Origin: Asterias rubens
Taxonomy: Eukaryota > Echinodermata > Asteroidea > Forcipulatida > Asteriidae
Assembly (NCBI RefSeq): GCF_902459465.1
Contig: NC_047068.1
Span: forward strand, 4,712,001-4,776,000
Length of the DNA stretch: 64,000 nucleotides
Reading direction: 5' to 3'
Shown here piece after piece: positions 45,074-56,430 of this stretch. How positions within the stretch are numbered: the first letter of the stretch is position 1; each line of letters starts with the position of its first letter. The notes under the pieces were generated by a model that was not told where the DNA came from, did not search any database, and saw only the letters and a program-made list of their open reading frames with translations. The position numbers and the translations under genes were made by a program.

Positions 45074-48000
45074 CTATAATCCAACTGCAAGAAATCCTCC
45101 ATCAATTGGTAGAACGGTCCCATTGACCATTGCACTGTGGTCACTCAACATGAACACTATCGCACTGACAACTTCATCAACCTCTGCATTATGAGAACAA
45201 ATTAAAAATACTGCAATTTGAAATAGTAGTGAGTTTGTACACAATGAAACACAATGCACAGAAACAAGATACCACAGGTTGCAATGCACAACCTCAATTT
45301 ATGTAAAAAGGAAATTTACAGGAAAGGTTGAATAACCTGGAATTTGGGATTTACTCAATTTATTCCTTCTATCATTTTGTTGGCCTACCTCACTTGCCAC
45401 ATCGGGCTCAAAATTAATAAACATAAATAAAAATTGTTTTAAGTTGTTATCTTTTATTCTTCTTTCTCTTCCTGCACCCTTTTTGGGTTTACCTATATTT
45501 TGTCAACCGGGTGTATTGCTGCCTCATATACACATACTGAAACAGCTTTGCAAAAAACAAGTTTTATTCTATACTAAGCAGGATTTGAAACTTTGCATGG
45601 TGGAAATACGATATGGAAAGGTTTGCGGTAACACCATGTAATGACTATCTATAATGAGTTGGGGTGGTTCTGAAAAGAACCGTTGGTTTCAAGTTGTATA
45701 CTAGTTTTGGAAAAGCTTTTATTTTAACCTCATACATGGTATGTAGGGATGGATAGAATGAGTTGTACTTTACCTGCAAATCTGCCCAATGGGATACGTG
45801 CCTTCATTGGGTCTGCTCTTTTGGGATCGGACCAACCAACTTTACCCATGTCAGTCAGAACTACTGTTGGGTTCACAGAATTCACTCGGATCTGGAATCA
45901 GTACAAAGGAACTTTAAAGATATTGCATCATTACACCAAGTTTATTGATGTTTACTAGTGTTTATAAACACTAGCAACAATAGGTCTGTAATAAGCTGAA
46001 CAAATTGTCAATCAAAATGAAATGCATTTACACTTCTATTTGGTTTAATTTGGCATTTATTAGACCTACCTTGTGAGGTCCAAGCTCCATCACCATGGTC
46101 TTTGTTAGTGAATCTACTGCTGCTTTAGTTGCACCTACAAGAAATAAAATTAAACTTTGATTTGTTTTCAGGCATCAAATATCGATAATGGCAAAATAAT
46201 GGCAAAATAACGTATAACAAATTTACAATGGAGGAAAGTATACAAGTATTGAAAATAGGTGATTCTGCAAAAGGGCTTTTAAAGAAGCAAAGATTGTGAT
46301 ACACAAAGCGGTTATACATGTAAATATGCATTTCCATCTTAACAATCTCCATCAGAAAAATTAAACTGTTTTTGTCCAAATACGATATACACATTTATTT
46401 GTTTATTAATCTGTTATATGGATGGAAACTGAACTTTGCATGTAGGTTTTGACTCAAATTCATGTATAGCCAAGATAACATCAGGATTATCCAATTGAAA
46501 AAGTTAAGACTTGAGCAACAAAGCATTTCATGAAGATTTACTCACTGTACACTGTATGGCCTGTAAAACCTAATAGTGATAGGGATACTCACTGTACACT
46601 GTATGGCCTGTAAAACCCAATAGTGATAGGGATTCTCACTGTACACTGTATGGCCTGTAAGACCCAATAGTGATAGGGATACTCACTGTACACTGTATGG
46701 CCTGTAAAACCCAATAGTGATAGGGATACTCACTGTACACTGTATGGCCTGTAAAACCCAATAGTGATAGGGTTACTCACTGTACACTGTATGGCCTGTA
46801 AAACCCAATAGTGATAGGGATTCTCACTGTACACTGTATGGCCTGTAAAACCCAATAGTGATAGGGATACTCACTGTACACTGTATGGCCTGTAAAACCT
46901 AATAAGGAAAGGGATACTCACTGTACACTGTATGGCCTGTAAAACCCAATAGTGATAGGGATACTCACTGTACACTGTATGGCCTGTAAGACCCAATAGT
47001 GATAGGGTTACTCACTGTACACTGTATGGCCTGTAAGACCCAATAGTGATAGGGATACTCACTGTACACTGTATGGCCTGTAAGACCCAAGAGTGATAGG
47101 GATACTCACTGTACACTGTATGGCCTGTAAGACCCAATAGTGATAGGGTTACTCACTGTACACTGTATGGCCTGTAAAACCCAATAGTGATAGGGATACT
47201 CACTGTACACTGTATGGCCTGTAAAACCCAATAGTGATAGGGATACTCACTGTACACTGTATGGCCTGTAAAACCTAATAAAGAAAGGGATACTCACTGT
47301 ACACTGTATGGCCTGTAAAACCCAATAGTGATAGGGATACTCACTGTACACTGTATGGCCTGTAAGACCCAATAGTGATAGGGTTACTCACTGTACACTG
47401 TATGGCCTGTAAGACCCAATAGTGATAGGGATACTCACTTTACACTGTATGGCCTGTAAGACCCAATAAGGAAAAGGATACTCACTGTACACTGTATGGC
47501 CTGTAAGACCCAATAAGGAAAGGGATACTCACTGTACACTGTATGGCCTGTAAGACCCAATAGCGATGCTTGGCTTGAGACATTAACTATAGAACCCCCA
47601 CACCCTCTAGCAATCATTGTGCGGGCTGCAATCTGTACACAGTCAACAAAATACACATTTTATTTTTCTAGTCCGTATTGAAACCACTTGCAGCATCAAA
47701 TGTACCTGGGGTAAACAAAGGCAGTCTATTGGTAAAATTAAACTCACCAGACTTTTATCATGTGATCTATGTTTAATCCAAACCACAGAGGGCAAGAAAG
47801 GGCAATGACAATCAGTTCAAAATACCTCGCATCTCATCTTTCTTCTACGAGCAATCTTTTTTCCCAAGAACACTGAAATTATGGAACAATCTTCAACAAT
47901 CCCTCATAGATTCCAAATCTCACCAAATCTTCAAAATCCATTACATTCACAATTTAAACAACAACAAAACGATTTAGACAACGCTCTCCTGACCTCCTTG

Positions 48001-51000
48001 TCAAGTTCCCCAGCGGATGTTTCAGGAGGATAACTACCAAGTACCAAGTGTGTTATTAAATCAAGACCAAAAACAAATTGTTACAATTTTGGTATCATCA
48101 ACATTAGTTTTCTGATATATTTTTACATAGGAAATGGAATAGTAATTTCTGCCTTCAAATTAACTATAAAAGTTGCAATGCTTTTCTATAGTCTCTTGCT
48201 TGATCAAACACAGTGTCTTAGCAGTAGTCTTACATATTAAGTTAAATTAATCCAACATTCCAACATATTTTAAAGAATTTAGTAATGCCTTTTTCCCTTT
48301 TCAAGCTCGTTTAAAATCTGTTAATATATTACTATATTATAAATATTATAGGTTTTCTCGGTCAATTTCGGCAAATGAGCAGCCAATTTGACCTCCAAGC
48401 TATTCTATTTCGAGCGCAATTGAATGCTTCTGAAAAGGGTCATTCGATTTCGTTTATGATTAGTCAAATGTAATGTTGCGTCATTCGATTTAACAGAATA
48501 ATCATTCAATTTAACAATTCATCAAAGCAGCATTCAAGTTCGCAGACGCTTCTTGAGGCATGTGTGTCACGAAAATGAATGACGATACACTCAATTGACC
48601 AGAGTGCCTAAGGAATTTGTCTCGACTCAAAACAAAATTGAATGGCCGAATTGTGAATTTGAAATGCAGTAACAACCAGAGAGGCAAAACAGCTTTAGTT
48701 CGAACGCATGAAAATGAAATTGGCTGCTCATTTTCTGAAATTGACCGAGAAAACCTATATTACTGGTGACTACAGCATGGAGGTAGAAATAAATACCTCC
48801 ATGGTTACAGTGTCATCCTGTAAACTTGGTAAAGGCTGAATGATGTTAAATTTACCTGAGATACTTGTATGACTGCTCTAACATTTATGTCCATCATGCT
48901 GGGGGAAAACAACATGGATGTTAATACAAATACTAAACAGATCCATTTTTATAAACATCTCATCAGGGGCTAGCACTAACCCTTTCCATTTTATGACCAT
49001 CCCAAGAAAAAGCTTGTCTGTACAACTCATTCTCATTGACAGCTGAAGTCAGTGTATTCAATGTACAACCCATTCTGATTGACAGCTGAAGTCAGTGTAT
49101 TCAATGTACAACCCATTCTGATTGACAGCTGAAGTCAGTGTATTCAATGTACAACCCATTCTGATTGGCAGCTGAAGTCAGTGTATTCAATGTACAACCC
49201 ATTCTGATTGACAGCTTAAGTCAGTGTATTCAATGTACTGTACAACCCATTCTCATTGACAGCTGAAGTCAGTGTATTCAATGTACAACTCATTCTTATT
49301 GGCAGCTGAAGTCAGTGTATTCAATGTACAACCCATTCTGATTGACAGCTGAAGTCAGTGTATTCAATGTACAACTCATTCTGATTGACAGCTGAAGTCA
49401 GTGTATTCAATGTACAACCCATTCTGATTGACAGCTGAAGTCAGTGTATTCAAAATTCAATTTGAACAGGCCTGTGTGTAGATCTTTTGACATCCCTAAA
49501 AACACAGGTTAATTTACTGCATCACTTAATGTTAGCAATTCAGATATATCACACTACCAAGTGTTTCTGCCTGCAAACAAGCTTTGTTAAGACAGTGGAC
49601 ACTATTGGTAATTATTAAAAATAATTATTGGCATAAAACCTTTCTTGGTAACGAGTAATGGGGAGAGGTTGATGGTATAAAACATTGTGAGAAACGGCTC
49701 CCTCTGAAATAACGTACTTATTGAGAAAAAGTAATTTTCCTCGATTTTGATTTAGAGACCTCAGATTTAGAATTTGAGGTCTCGAAATCAAGCTTCTAAA
49801 AGCACACAACTTCGTGTGACAAGGGTGTTTTTTCTTTCATGATTTTCTCGAAACTTTGACGACTGATTGAGCTCAAATTTTCACAAGTTTGTCATTTTAT
49901 GTATATGTTGAGATACACCCAGCGAGAAGACTGGTCTTTGACAATAACCAATAGTGTCAAGCGTCTTTAAAGGTCACTGTTTGTAAACAGAGTTATACTT
50001 ACTCGGTAAATGATTTTGCAGTGACCTCAAGAAACGGTGACAATGAAGCAATGGCTGCATTATTGACCAAAAGGTCAATTGGTCCAATAGCCTCCACTAA
50101 TGACTGGGTCTTCTCCTGATCGCCAAGATCCACGCAAATAGTATTTATTGATGGAACCTAAGAACATGTTAATGTTCAAAGAACAATTTTTAATTTTTGT
50201 ATATATTAATGGGCCTTTTATTTTTTTTAATTAAGTTTTCTACAATAGCATAGTGTTGCTAATTGAGTTTCACCTAACAGAACAAGTGTACAGTAAATAA
50301 CAGAGCGAAAAAATGTTATGTAAATCTACATAACTTCATATTCATAAACGCTTGCATGACAGTTTTCTGATCAAAGTTTTTGATTCAGGACCTCTACCAG
50401 CCAAGGCTCAAGTTTCAAGAAAATCTTCACTAAAGGCCACAAGTCTTGTTGCTCAAAATTTACACTGGTTCGAAAGACTGCACTTGATTAACTGTAAAGA
50501 AGGTTTTGACTTGAGAAATGTAAGTCACTCTTAAATACTGGTTGTCAATAGGCTGCTAGAAATGTAAGTCACTCTTAAATATGTCTGGTTGTCAATAGGC
50601 TGCTGGTCCTAAATTGCTGAATCCTACACACCTGCCTTGATATTTAAATGGGAATCTTATTGATGTACGACAATGTGATAATGATTATGGGCCACATCAA
50701 CATTATATTTTTGCATAAACTGTCCATTAAATTGAACCATGAATTCTCTGGTTTCTATTCAAGTCATCAGGTTGGGTTTCCGTTAAATTTAACCAATATG
50801 AATACATTAGTTTACACACCTCTTGTTTAAGGCTATCCAGGTCAGCTTGGGTTCTGCTGAGTGCAAAGACTTCCGCCCCACATTTGGCAAGCATTTTGGC
50901 TGTACCTCTTCCAATACCTACATTCAATAACCATAAATGTATTAAAACAACAACATTCAGTTCCTAACATGCTGGTGCCTGAAACTATAAATAATTTAAA

Positions 51001-52827
51001 AAATCCATAAAGTAAATAAAAAAATACAACCAATTGTACTAGTTTTGTAATTTCACCCACACATCCCTCAACAAATGTTTTTTGTTTTAAATGTGCCTGG
51101 TATACTTGCTACTGTTTGTATTTTTATTTATTTCATTTCTCAGGAACAAAAAGTACGATATGCACATAAACTAGGTAAAAAACATTGAAAAATACAACAA
51201 AGAACAATTTAACTACACTAGGTTAAAAACATTGAAAATTACAGCAAACACAAAGAGCAATTAAAAAACAGTAAAGAAAAAGAAACAGTTGGAGCCCGGA
51301 GGATTGCCTAAAAGAAACACAGAGACTCTCTTCTCCACCTGATCCTAAAAGAACAACAATAAAGTTTGTACCGGAATCTTTGGAGGGAGCCAAAATGTAC
51401 ATTTTAAAGTCACCTGGAAGTGGTCTTTGTCAAAATAAAGGGTTTGTCACTAAAATATGTGTTTTGACGAGTGGAATATGAATAAACAATTAACTAAGGT
51501 TTTGCAAAATTTGTTTCTATACACTTGTTATTTACATGTTCATGACGTCAATCAAGACGCGATGAATCGCATGCAGTGCCAACACAAGATAGTGACGCTT
51601 GGCGCAAGCTAAAAACATGCCCTCAAAGTTGAAACAATACCTGACTTTTTTCATGCTAGGCAAATGCTTCTTTAGGTTCGTTACGTCTTTCGTCTTTCAG
51701 GTACCTTCTTGGATTCCCCACTAGCTGGACAAATTGTTGGTATGGCGTCATGTTGTAGAAAAGAACTTTTCTCTTCATGTCAAAATGTGTTGTGTATTCC
51801 GGATTCTCGATGCACGACAGCTCGAAGTTTGTGCCCAGTGCTGGAAAAGACGTCGGACCGGACCACTTTGCAAACTGACCCCATCTTTAAATGTTTTGCA
51901 GCAATACACCTGGTCGACATTGCCGAAAAAATGCAAGAATTTTTTTTTTTCGAAACGTACAAACTCACGACTAGGACTTGAATGTACTTGCACGTACGTG
52001 TGTTCTATGTTCGATCGAGGCAAAGTCTGCCTCTATTGACGTCACAAAAGGGGTAGGCGGAGACATCCCCCGCCCACACAACTTTTTTTTTTTTTTTAAA
52101 CATATAAATTGTTAAAAACAATTACTCCAAAATTTCTGATGTTTGAAGAAAAAAAATCTATTTCCAGGTGACTTTAAGTCACACTCACTGCTAAAATGTT
52201 ATCAAGAATAATGAAATGAACAAAATTCTTCCCATATATAGCGCACATTACCATGGTAGAGGGGGGGGGCTCTTTTGTTATTGACTAATGCTGGCTTGGT
52301 GGTCGGGGCACCATCACGAAAAACAGCAAGCTGGCATATCAATGGATGTCATCATCAGCCAATCACCGTGCAGGAAAACCATGAGGTTTAATGGTTGATT
52401 TTTTCGTAACGGGAGTTTTGGACTGACGGTGGAAATCGCTGTATCTTGACTGGAAAAATCGTGAATATTTACGTAAATGTTTGCATTTGGTCACAAATCG
52501 CAAATGTTTATGCGAGTATTGATGTGAATATTTGCGATTTAGGGCAAAATCCATGAATATTGACATCAATATTAACATAAATATATGTTCAATGTCCCTT
52601 CAGGGCCACCATAGTTACTTCTAGAAACTATAATAAGGGCAGGACCCCCCCCCCCCCCCCCCCCCCCCCCCAACCCCGTGATACCGGGAGCCTTATTTAT
52701 ATAGTTTCTAGAAGTAGTACTGAGTGTCAAGCTTCGTTAGTAATAATTATATGCTGCAGCTGCTGCATACCTCACCTTTACCAGCTCCTGTAACAAGTGC
52801 TCTTTTTCCATCGAATCGGAAATCCAT
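45074..52827 (-). CDS. DCXR: DCXR: L-xylulose / dicarbonyl reductase (SDR family)
   Basis: NADPH-dependent short-chain dehydrogenase that reduces L-xylulose and alpha-dicarbonyls; a tetramer in vertebrates. Eight exons on the minus strand, in transcript order: 52776-52827, 50820-50917, 50003-50157, 48856-48898, 47533-47632, 46070-46134, 45774-45891, 45074-45183. They total 741 nt, 246 residues, against about 244 in mammals. All phases join and all junctions are GT-AG. Motifs: cofactor loop VTGAGKGIGRG (residues 12-22); [10 protein letters not shown], the NADPH-selecting strand; NNAA; and catalytic Asn107, Ser136, Tyr149 (TVYSATK) and Lys153, at the mammalian positions. [16 protein letters not shown] and PIDGGF are conserved. 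The Tyr149 codon is the last full codon of exon 47533-47632, whose end is amplified downstream in a 47-bp array. Introns also carry a LINE fragment and MITEs. Confidence 0.95.
45617..45696 (+). mobile_element. Single arm of the palindromic MITE seen at 28488
   Basis: Eighty bases from AAAGGTTTGCGGTAACACCA to CCGTTGGTTTCAA match the left arm of 28488-28725; the other arm is absent. It lies in the last DCXR intron. Confidence 0.85.
46537..47570 (-). repeat. 47-bp x about 22 array made of DCXR exon end plus 5' splice site
   Basis: Read on the gene strand, each unit is about 31 nt identical or nearly identical to the end of exon 47533-47632 (CTATTGGGTCTTACAGGCC, then ATACAGTGTACA). The donor GTGAGTATCC and a few intronic bases follow. 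The true exon end is the first member; the copies extend about 1 kb into the intron. Units differ by single changes (GTTTTACAGG for GTCTTACAGG; TTTCCTTATT for CTATCACTATT). Confidence 0.96.
47690..48040 (+). mobile_element. LINE fragment: C-terminus of a reverse transcriptase ORF
   Basis: The plus strand encodes [20 protein letters not shown] followed by [12 protein letters not shown] and a stop, the typical end of non-LTR ORF2 proteins (FFPRT...WN.LP). It is antisense in a DCXR intron, with everything upstream missing. Confidence 0.65.
48345..48759. mobile_element. MITE with about 35-bp inverted ends
   Basis: TATAGGTTTTCTCGGTCAAT and ATTGACCGAGAAAACCTATA form the termini, with GAGCAGCCAATTT and AAATTGGCTGCTC just inside. 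Non-coding; DCXR intron. Confidence 0.85.
49028..49455. repeat. 43-bp minisatellite, about 10 copies (DCXR intron)
   Basis: Unit with TGTACAACCCATTCTGATTG and ACAGCTGAAGTCAGTGTATT, then CAA. One unit has a CTGTA insertion (near 49235). No splice junction of DCXR is included. Confidence 0.95.
49587..49970 (-). mobile_element. Palindromic MITE, family 1 (copy f)
   Basis: Starts TTAAGACAGTGGACACTATT and ends CCAATAGTGTCAAGCGTC then TTTAA, with the central TTTAGAGACCTCAGATTTAG hairpin. Ends within about 35 bp of the donor side of DCXR exon 50003-50157. Confidence 0.85.
51402..52180. mobile_element. Candidate DNA transposon remnant with 16-bp inverted ends
   Basis: Left end TTAAAGTCACCTGGAA and right end TTCCAGGTGACTTTAA are perfect inverted repeats about 775 bp apart, in the first DCXR intron. 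The left part resembles 16130-16215 in inverse (CACTTCCAGGTGACTTTAAG). Overlapping 60-100 codon frames on both strands inside (51709-52039) match no transposase I recognise. Confidence 0.55.
52614..52720. repeat. Palindrome with a poly-C tract as its loop
   Basis: Arms ACTTCTAGAAACTATAATAA and its near inverse TTATTTATATAGTTTCTAGAAGT flank a run of about 25-30 C. It lies about 60 bp from the donor of DCXR exon 1 (52776-52827). Confidence 0.85.
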
Positions 52828-54997
52828 GATGATGTGGATGAATTTCGGTTAAAAGTTTAACTTAAATGTCACGTGTGTACATGCAAAAAAACAATAGTTA
52901 CTGGTCTGACGTTTCGATCCCCAAAATAGTATTCTTAAAAAGGGTATGACCATGGCTCAATGTCCGACATACACAAGACAAGTACTGGCAGTCCCGGTGA
53001 ATTTTATAGAAACCTCGACTGAATGCCACCAAACTACCAGAGAAACATTGCGTTGGCATATCATAAAATTAAAAGTCATGGTCCTTGCTCTGAACAGGTC
53101 ACTGCAGGTTAGCCTCTCTCTCCATCCATTGGTCCATACCGTGAACAAGGTCAGACTCAGACAGTCATCAGGAGGTTGACCCCTTCCTCCATGCCATTGC
53201 CAAACCAATCAAACAAAACGCCCCTCTGCGATATTAATTGTGTACCCTTCTCTCTGCCGTCGTAGGGGAGGAGGGTTACGTTTATCGCATAGAGGTGCAA
53301 CTACCTACCTACCTGCTGTGCTCTGTGCAGTGTTTCCGATTTCGAAAAAAACTGAGAGAACGTGGATCGTTGTATACCGCCCTCATCAGTTGACAATAAT
53401 TAATTATGGCCGGTCGAGTTGTCTACAAATTTCTCGCGTAGGAGGATTGCATTTCTTTGAGAAACGAGCAGTGTCTAGAGCTGTGGCTAAATAATAACTG
53501 TAAGTTCATGGGTAAGTATGGAAAAGTTTCCGTAAGTATATCAAAGGATTGAGTCAATTCACTTGGTATCACATGGTATGTGTGGTATCACATGAACTGT
53601 ATGGATTTTAATGCTGGCTTTTTATCCACAATTTGTCCCTTTGACATGACATGTTTGATTACTTACGTCTCATCATTCGTTTTGGCATTTTGGTAAGCAT
53701 GGTAATGGTATGGTAAGTAAGTGCTGCTGGTTGATTGTTTGGTGTTTTGATTGTTTGTAATACTTACTCTTTATCTATTGTGTGTTTAACTTTGAGTTGA
53801 TTGTTTGTTGTTTTGATGGATTTGATTGTAATACTTGCTCTTTACCAATATTTTTTTTTAACTGTTTAACATTTTTAGCTCTTTATTAAGGAATTTTTTT
53901 TACTGTATCCTCCCCTTACCAGTTTTCACGCTATTATGCCTTTTTCTTTGAATTTAAAAAAAAAAAAAAATGATGCCTTATATCAACCGATGCCCTAATT
54001 ACTTCCTTTTCTTTATATGAAGTATGCAAACAATTAAAACTTGATGGACATTGAAATGTTCACACTACACACCGATCTTCGATGACTTCAACTGGCCCCA
54101 TTTGTTTTGAGTTTTTCCTGTTTTCACGGCAAACAAGAAAGCATGGTTTCCCGGTGAAGCCATACATGAAAGAAACATCTACAGTGACTACAAGTGTTCT
54201 TTGAGACTCTGTGTATGACTCTGTAGCCAGCAGTTGTCTTCGTTTCATTCAAAATATCTTTTAATGAAATTTTATAATTACCATGGTAATTTGCAAAAAA
54301 TAACAAAAATAAATAATTTAATAAAAAGTGTGAATAATCATTGGCTTTCAAATCTGTATAAATAAACAGTGATAATTGAATCAACAAGCTGATCGTTTGA
54401 ATTTTAATATTAATAATAATTTTGATCGGACGGTTAAAAAAAAAAATCTCCAAAAATATATGTGAAAATGATATAAGGCACATTTTTTTCTCCAGAACGC
54501 TCAGCAAAATATTCAGTCACATGATTTGATCATCATGAATTGTGAATTGAAATAGTGTTTGATGAAAATTTTTCAGTGGGCAAATATTTTTTTATGGCCT
54601 CAACATTATGACATATTTTTGTACCTTGTAGAAATGCCTAAAATACCAAACTTTTTGCACTTACAAGTGCAAATATCCAGTGGAGCCTTACGTGTTTCTA
54701 AGTTTTGGTCAGGGGAGAGGAGACTCTTTGCTTGGCAAATAAAACCACACAATTTGTATCTAGGGACTGTTTACATCGCGCACAGAGAGGTAAAAGATTT
54801 GCCACGATTTTAGGGACACCTCGAAAACAGGACCTCCTACGATACATGTTCTTGTCTTGTTTAGTTTAGTTCAATTCAACCATAATCATATCGGTTGTCA
54901 TACTGTTCATTCCTGTGTAATGTTTTTATGAAATAAACCAATAAATATGTATCACAATCACATGGTCGATGGGAACGGACACACACAGTCTGACAAC

Positions 54998-55135
54998 GGA
55001 TAACTTTCCGTATGGCACCACCACTTTTTCATTCGAAAGAAATAATGTATCTAATTTACCTCAATGAGATAGGCCCCTCTGTCCCTTTTTGTAAAAATGA
55101 ATGAAAAAGTGGTGGTGCCATACAAAAAGTTATCC
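54998..55135. mobile_element. Short palindromic MITE, family 3 (copy c)
   Basis: GGATAACTTTCCGTATGGCA at the left and AGTGGTGGTGCCATAC near the right, with the same interior (ATTTACCTCAATGAGATA) as 16271-16403. Confidence 0.8.
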
Positions 55136-55315
55136 AACAGTTTTACTTTTGCATATGAAAATGCAGGTTTTTTTTAATGATTTATTTCTAGAGTTAGAGG
55201 AGTAGCTAATTTTCCGCAACTAAACACCAATTTTTCCGCCCTAAATTAGCTCAAATTCCACCGATTGCGGTTTAATGACCTTAGTTAGAAGAAGGGTTAC
55301 TTACTTTACTTACCG

Positions 55316-55440
55316 CTAGTTGTGATAACTATAATCCTCCTCTCGACGGGAGGAGGGTTACGCTATCACAACTTAGGACCTACGATAAGGTTCGTTCCGC
55401 TATCGTCTTCTCGGAGACGATAGCGGAACGAACCTCATAG
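55316..55440. repeat. Two adjacent perfect-stem hairpins
   Basis: First hairpin: CTAGTTGTGATA with TATCACAACTTAG, and CCTCCTCTCGACGGGAGGAGG at the tip. Second: AGGTTCGTTCCGCTATCGTC with GACGATAGCGGAACGAACCT around a TTCTCGGA tip. Both are GC-rich against an AT-rich background. Confidence 0.75.
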
Positions 55441-55462
55441 TTCTACTAGGGGTACATACTGC

Positions 55463-55622
55463 TAGACCCAGTAACTGGGGCGCTCTGGCTACCTCCTTTT
55501 TTTGAAATTTTGTCATTATCGCGGTCGTACTAGTAGAAGTACAGTGGTAGGGGGTTGGTACGATCGTTAATGACAACATTTTGAAAAAAGAAGTAGCCTA
55601 CAGCTTCCCAGAGTGGGTCTAA
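55463..55622. mobile_element. Imperfect palindromic element
   Basis: GCTAGACCCAG at the left pairs with CTGGGTCTAAC-type sequence at the right. TGGCTACCTCCTTTTTTTGA pairs with TTTTGAAAAAAGAAGTAGCC, and GTCATTATCGCGGTCGTAC with GTACGATCGTTAATGAC. Confidence 0.6.
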
Positions 55623-56430
55623 CTCATCGCATAGTTGTTAATGTTTAAAAGGCAAGTACCGCTACACTGTACAGCATCCAGAGATTCGAGAAACAACTAA
55701 ATAAAAAATAACGTAACAGTTAAAAACAATTGTCCAAATTTTGCCCTGTTTTGAGATGTACGCCTTGTTGCTGCTGGCCGGGCATATTCGTTGTTTTGCT
55801 CTCTTGCACTACTGTCACTATAAAAATAGCAGTTGGGCACAAAACCCTTCTCCAACACTAAACATAGAGATTGCTTGGTCAAAAGCATCTGACTTGTGAC
55901 CTTTTTTTTCAGCTAAAATTTTTGTGCTCAACTTTTATACGCCTATTTTGGTTAACACTTTCTTGAATCACTGGACACAGTGGTGACACGCTATTTCAGT
56001 CACCAAATGTATCTAAAGTAAAACTATTTGAATTTATCAGCAGCCATAACAGCATCTTTTATCCCTTCATATAACTGATCTTTTCTTCTTGCAGGTCAAT
56101 ACATCTTCAAGAAAAGTTTCTAGGAATGGTTGGAAGAATGAAGGACCCAGACTCAATAATCCAAATTGGTGCATCAATACCAGTCAGACCGTTTCTGTCT
56201 AGAACCCTGACCTTCTTCTTTGAAATGGCTTTTCGCTGTCGTTTCAAGCTTCCTTCTATCGTTGCTTTTGTCCTGTTCGCCTTTGACATTCAGCTTCAGT
56301 TACAAATCAATGTCAACCACTGATGTCTTCTTTGAAGAACACTTGTGTGGATTAAACAAAATACAGCTAACAACAAAAGAGTGGAGTTACATACTTTTTA
56401 CTTGATTTAGTTTCAACATTGAAAGTAAGA

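Larger units (their letters stand above)
52828..56430. other. Divergent region between DCXR and the ankyrin gene
   Basis: Upstream of DCXR (minus) and of the ankyrin gene (plus), so promoters of both probably lie here. A possible 5' UTR exon of the ankyrin gene might end near 53508 (AATAACT before GTAAGTTC), and another may start at about 56096 after TTCTTCTTGCAG. Neither is proven. The middle holds MITEs and hairpins. Confidence 0.45.
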
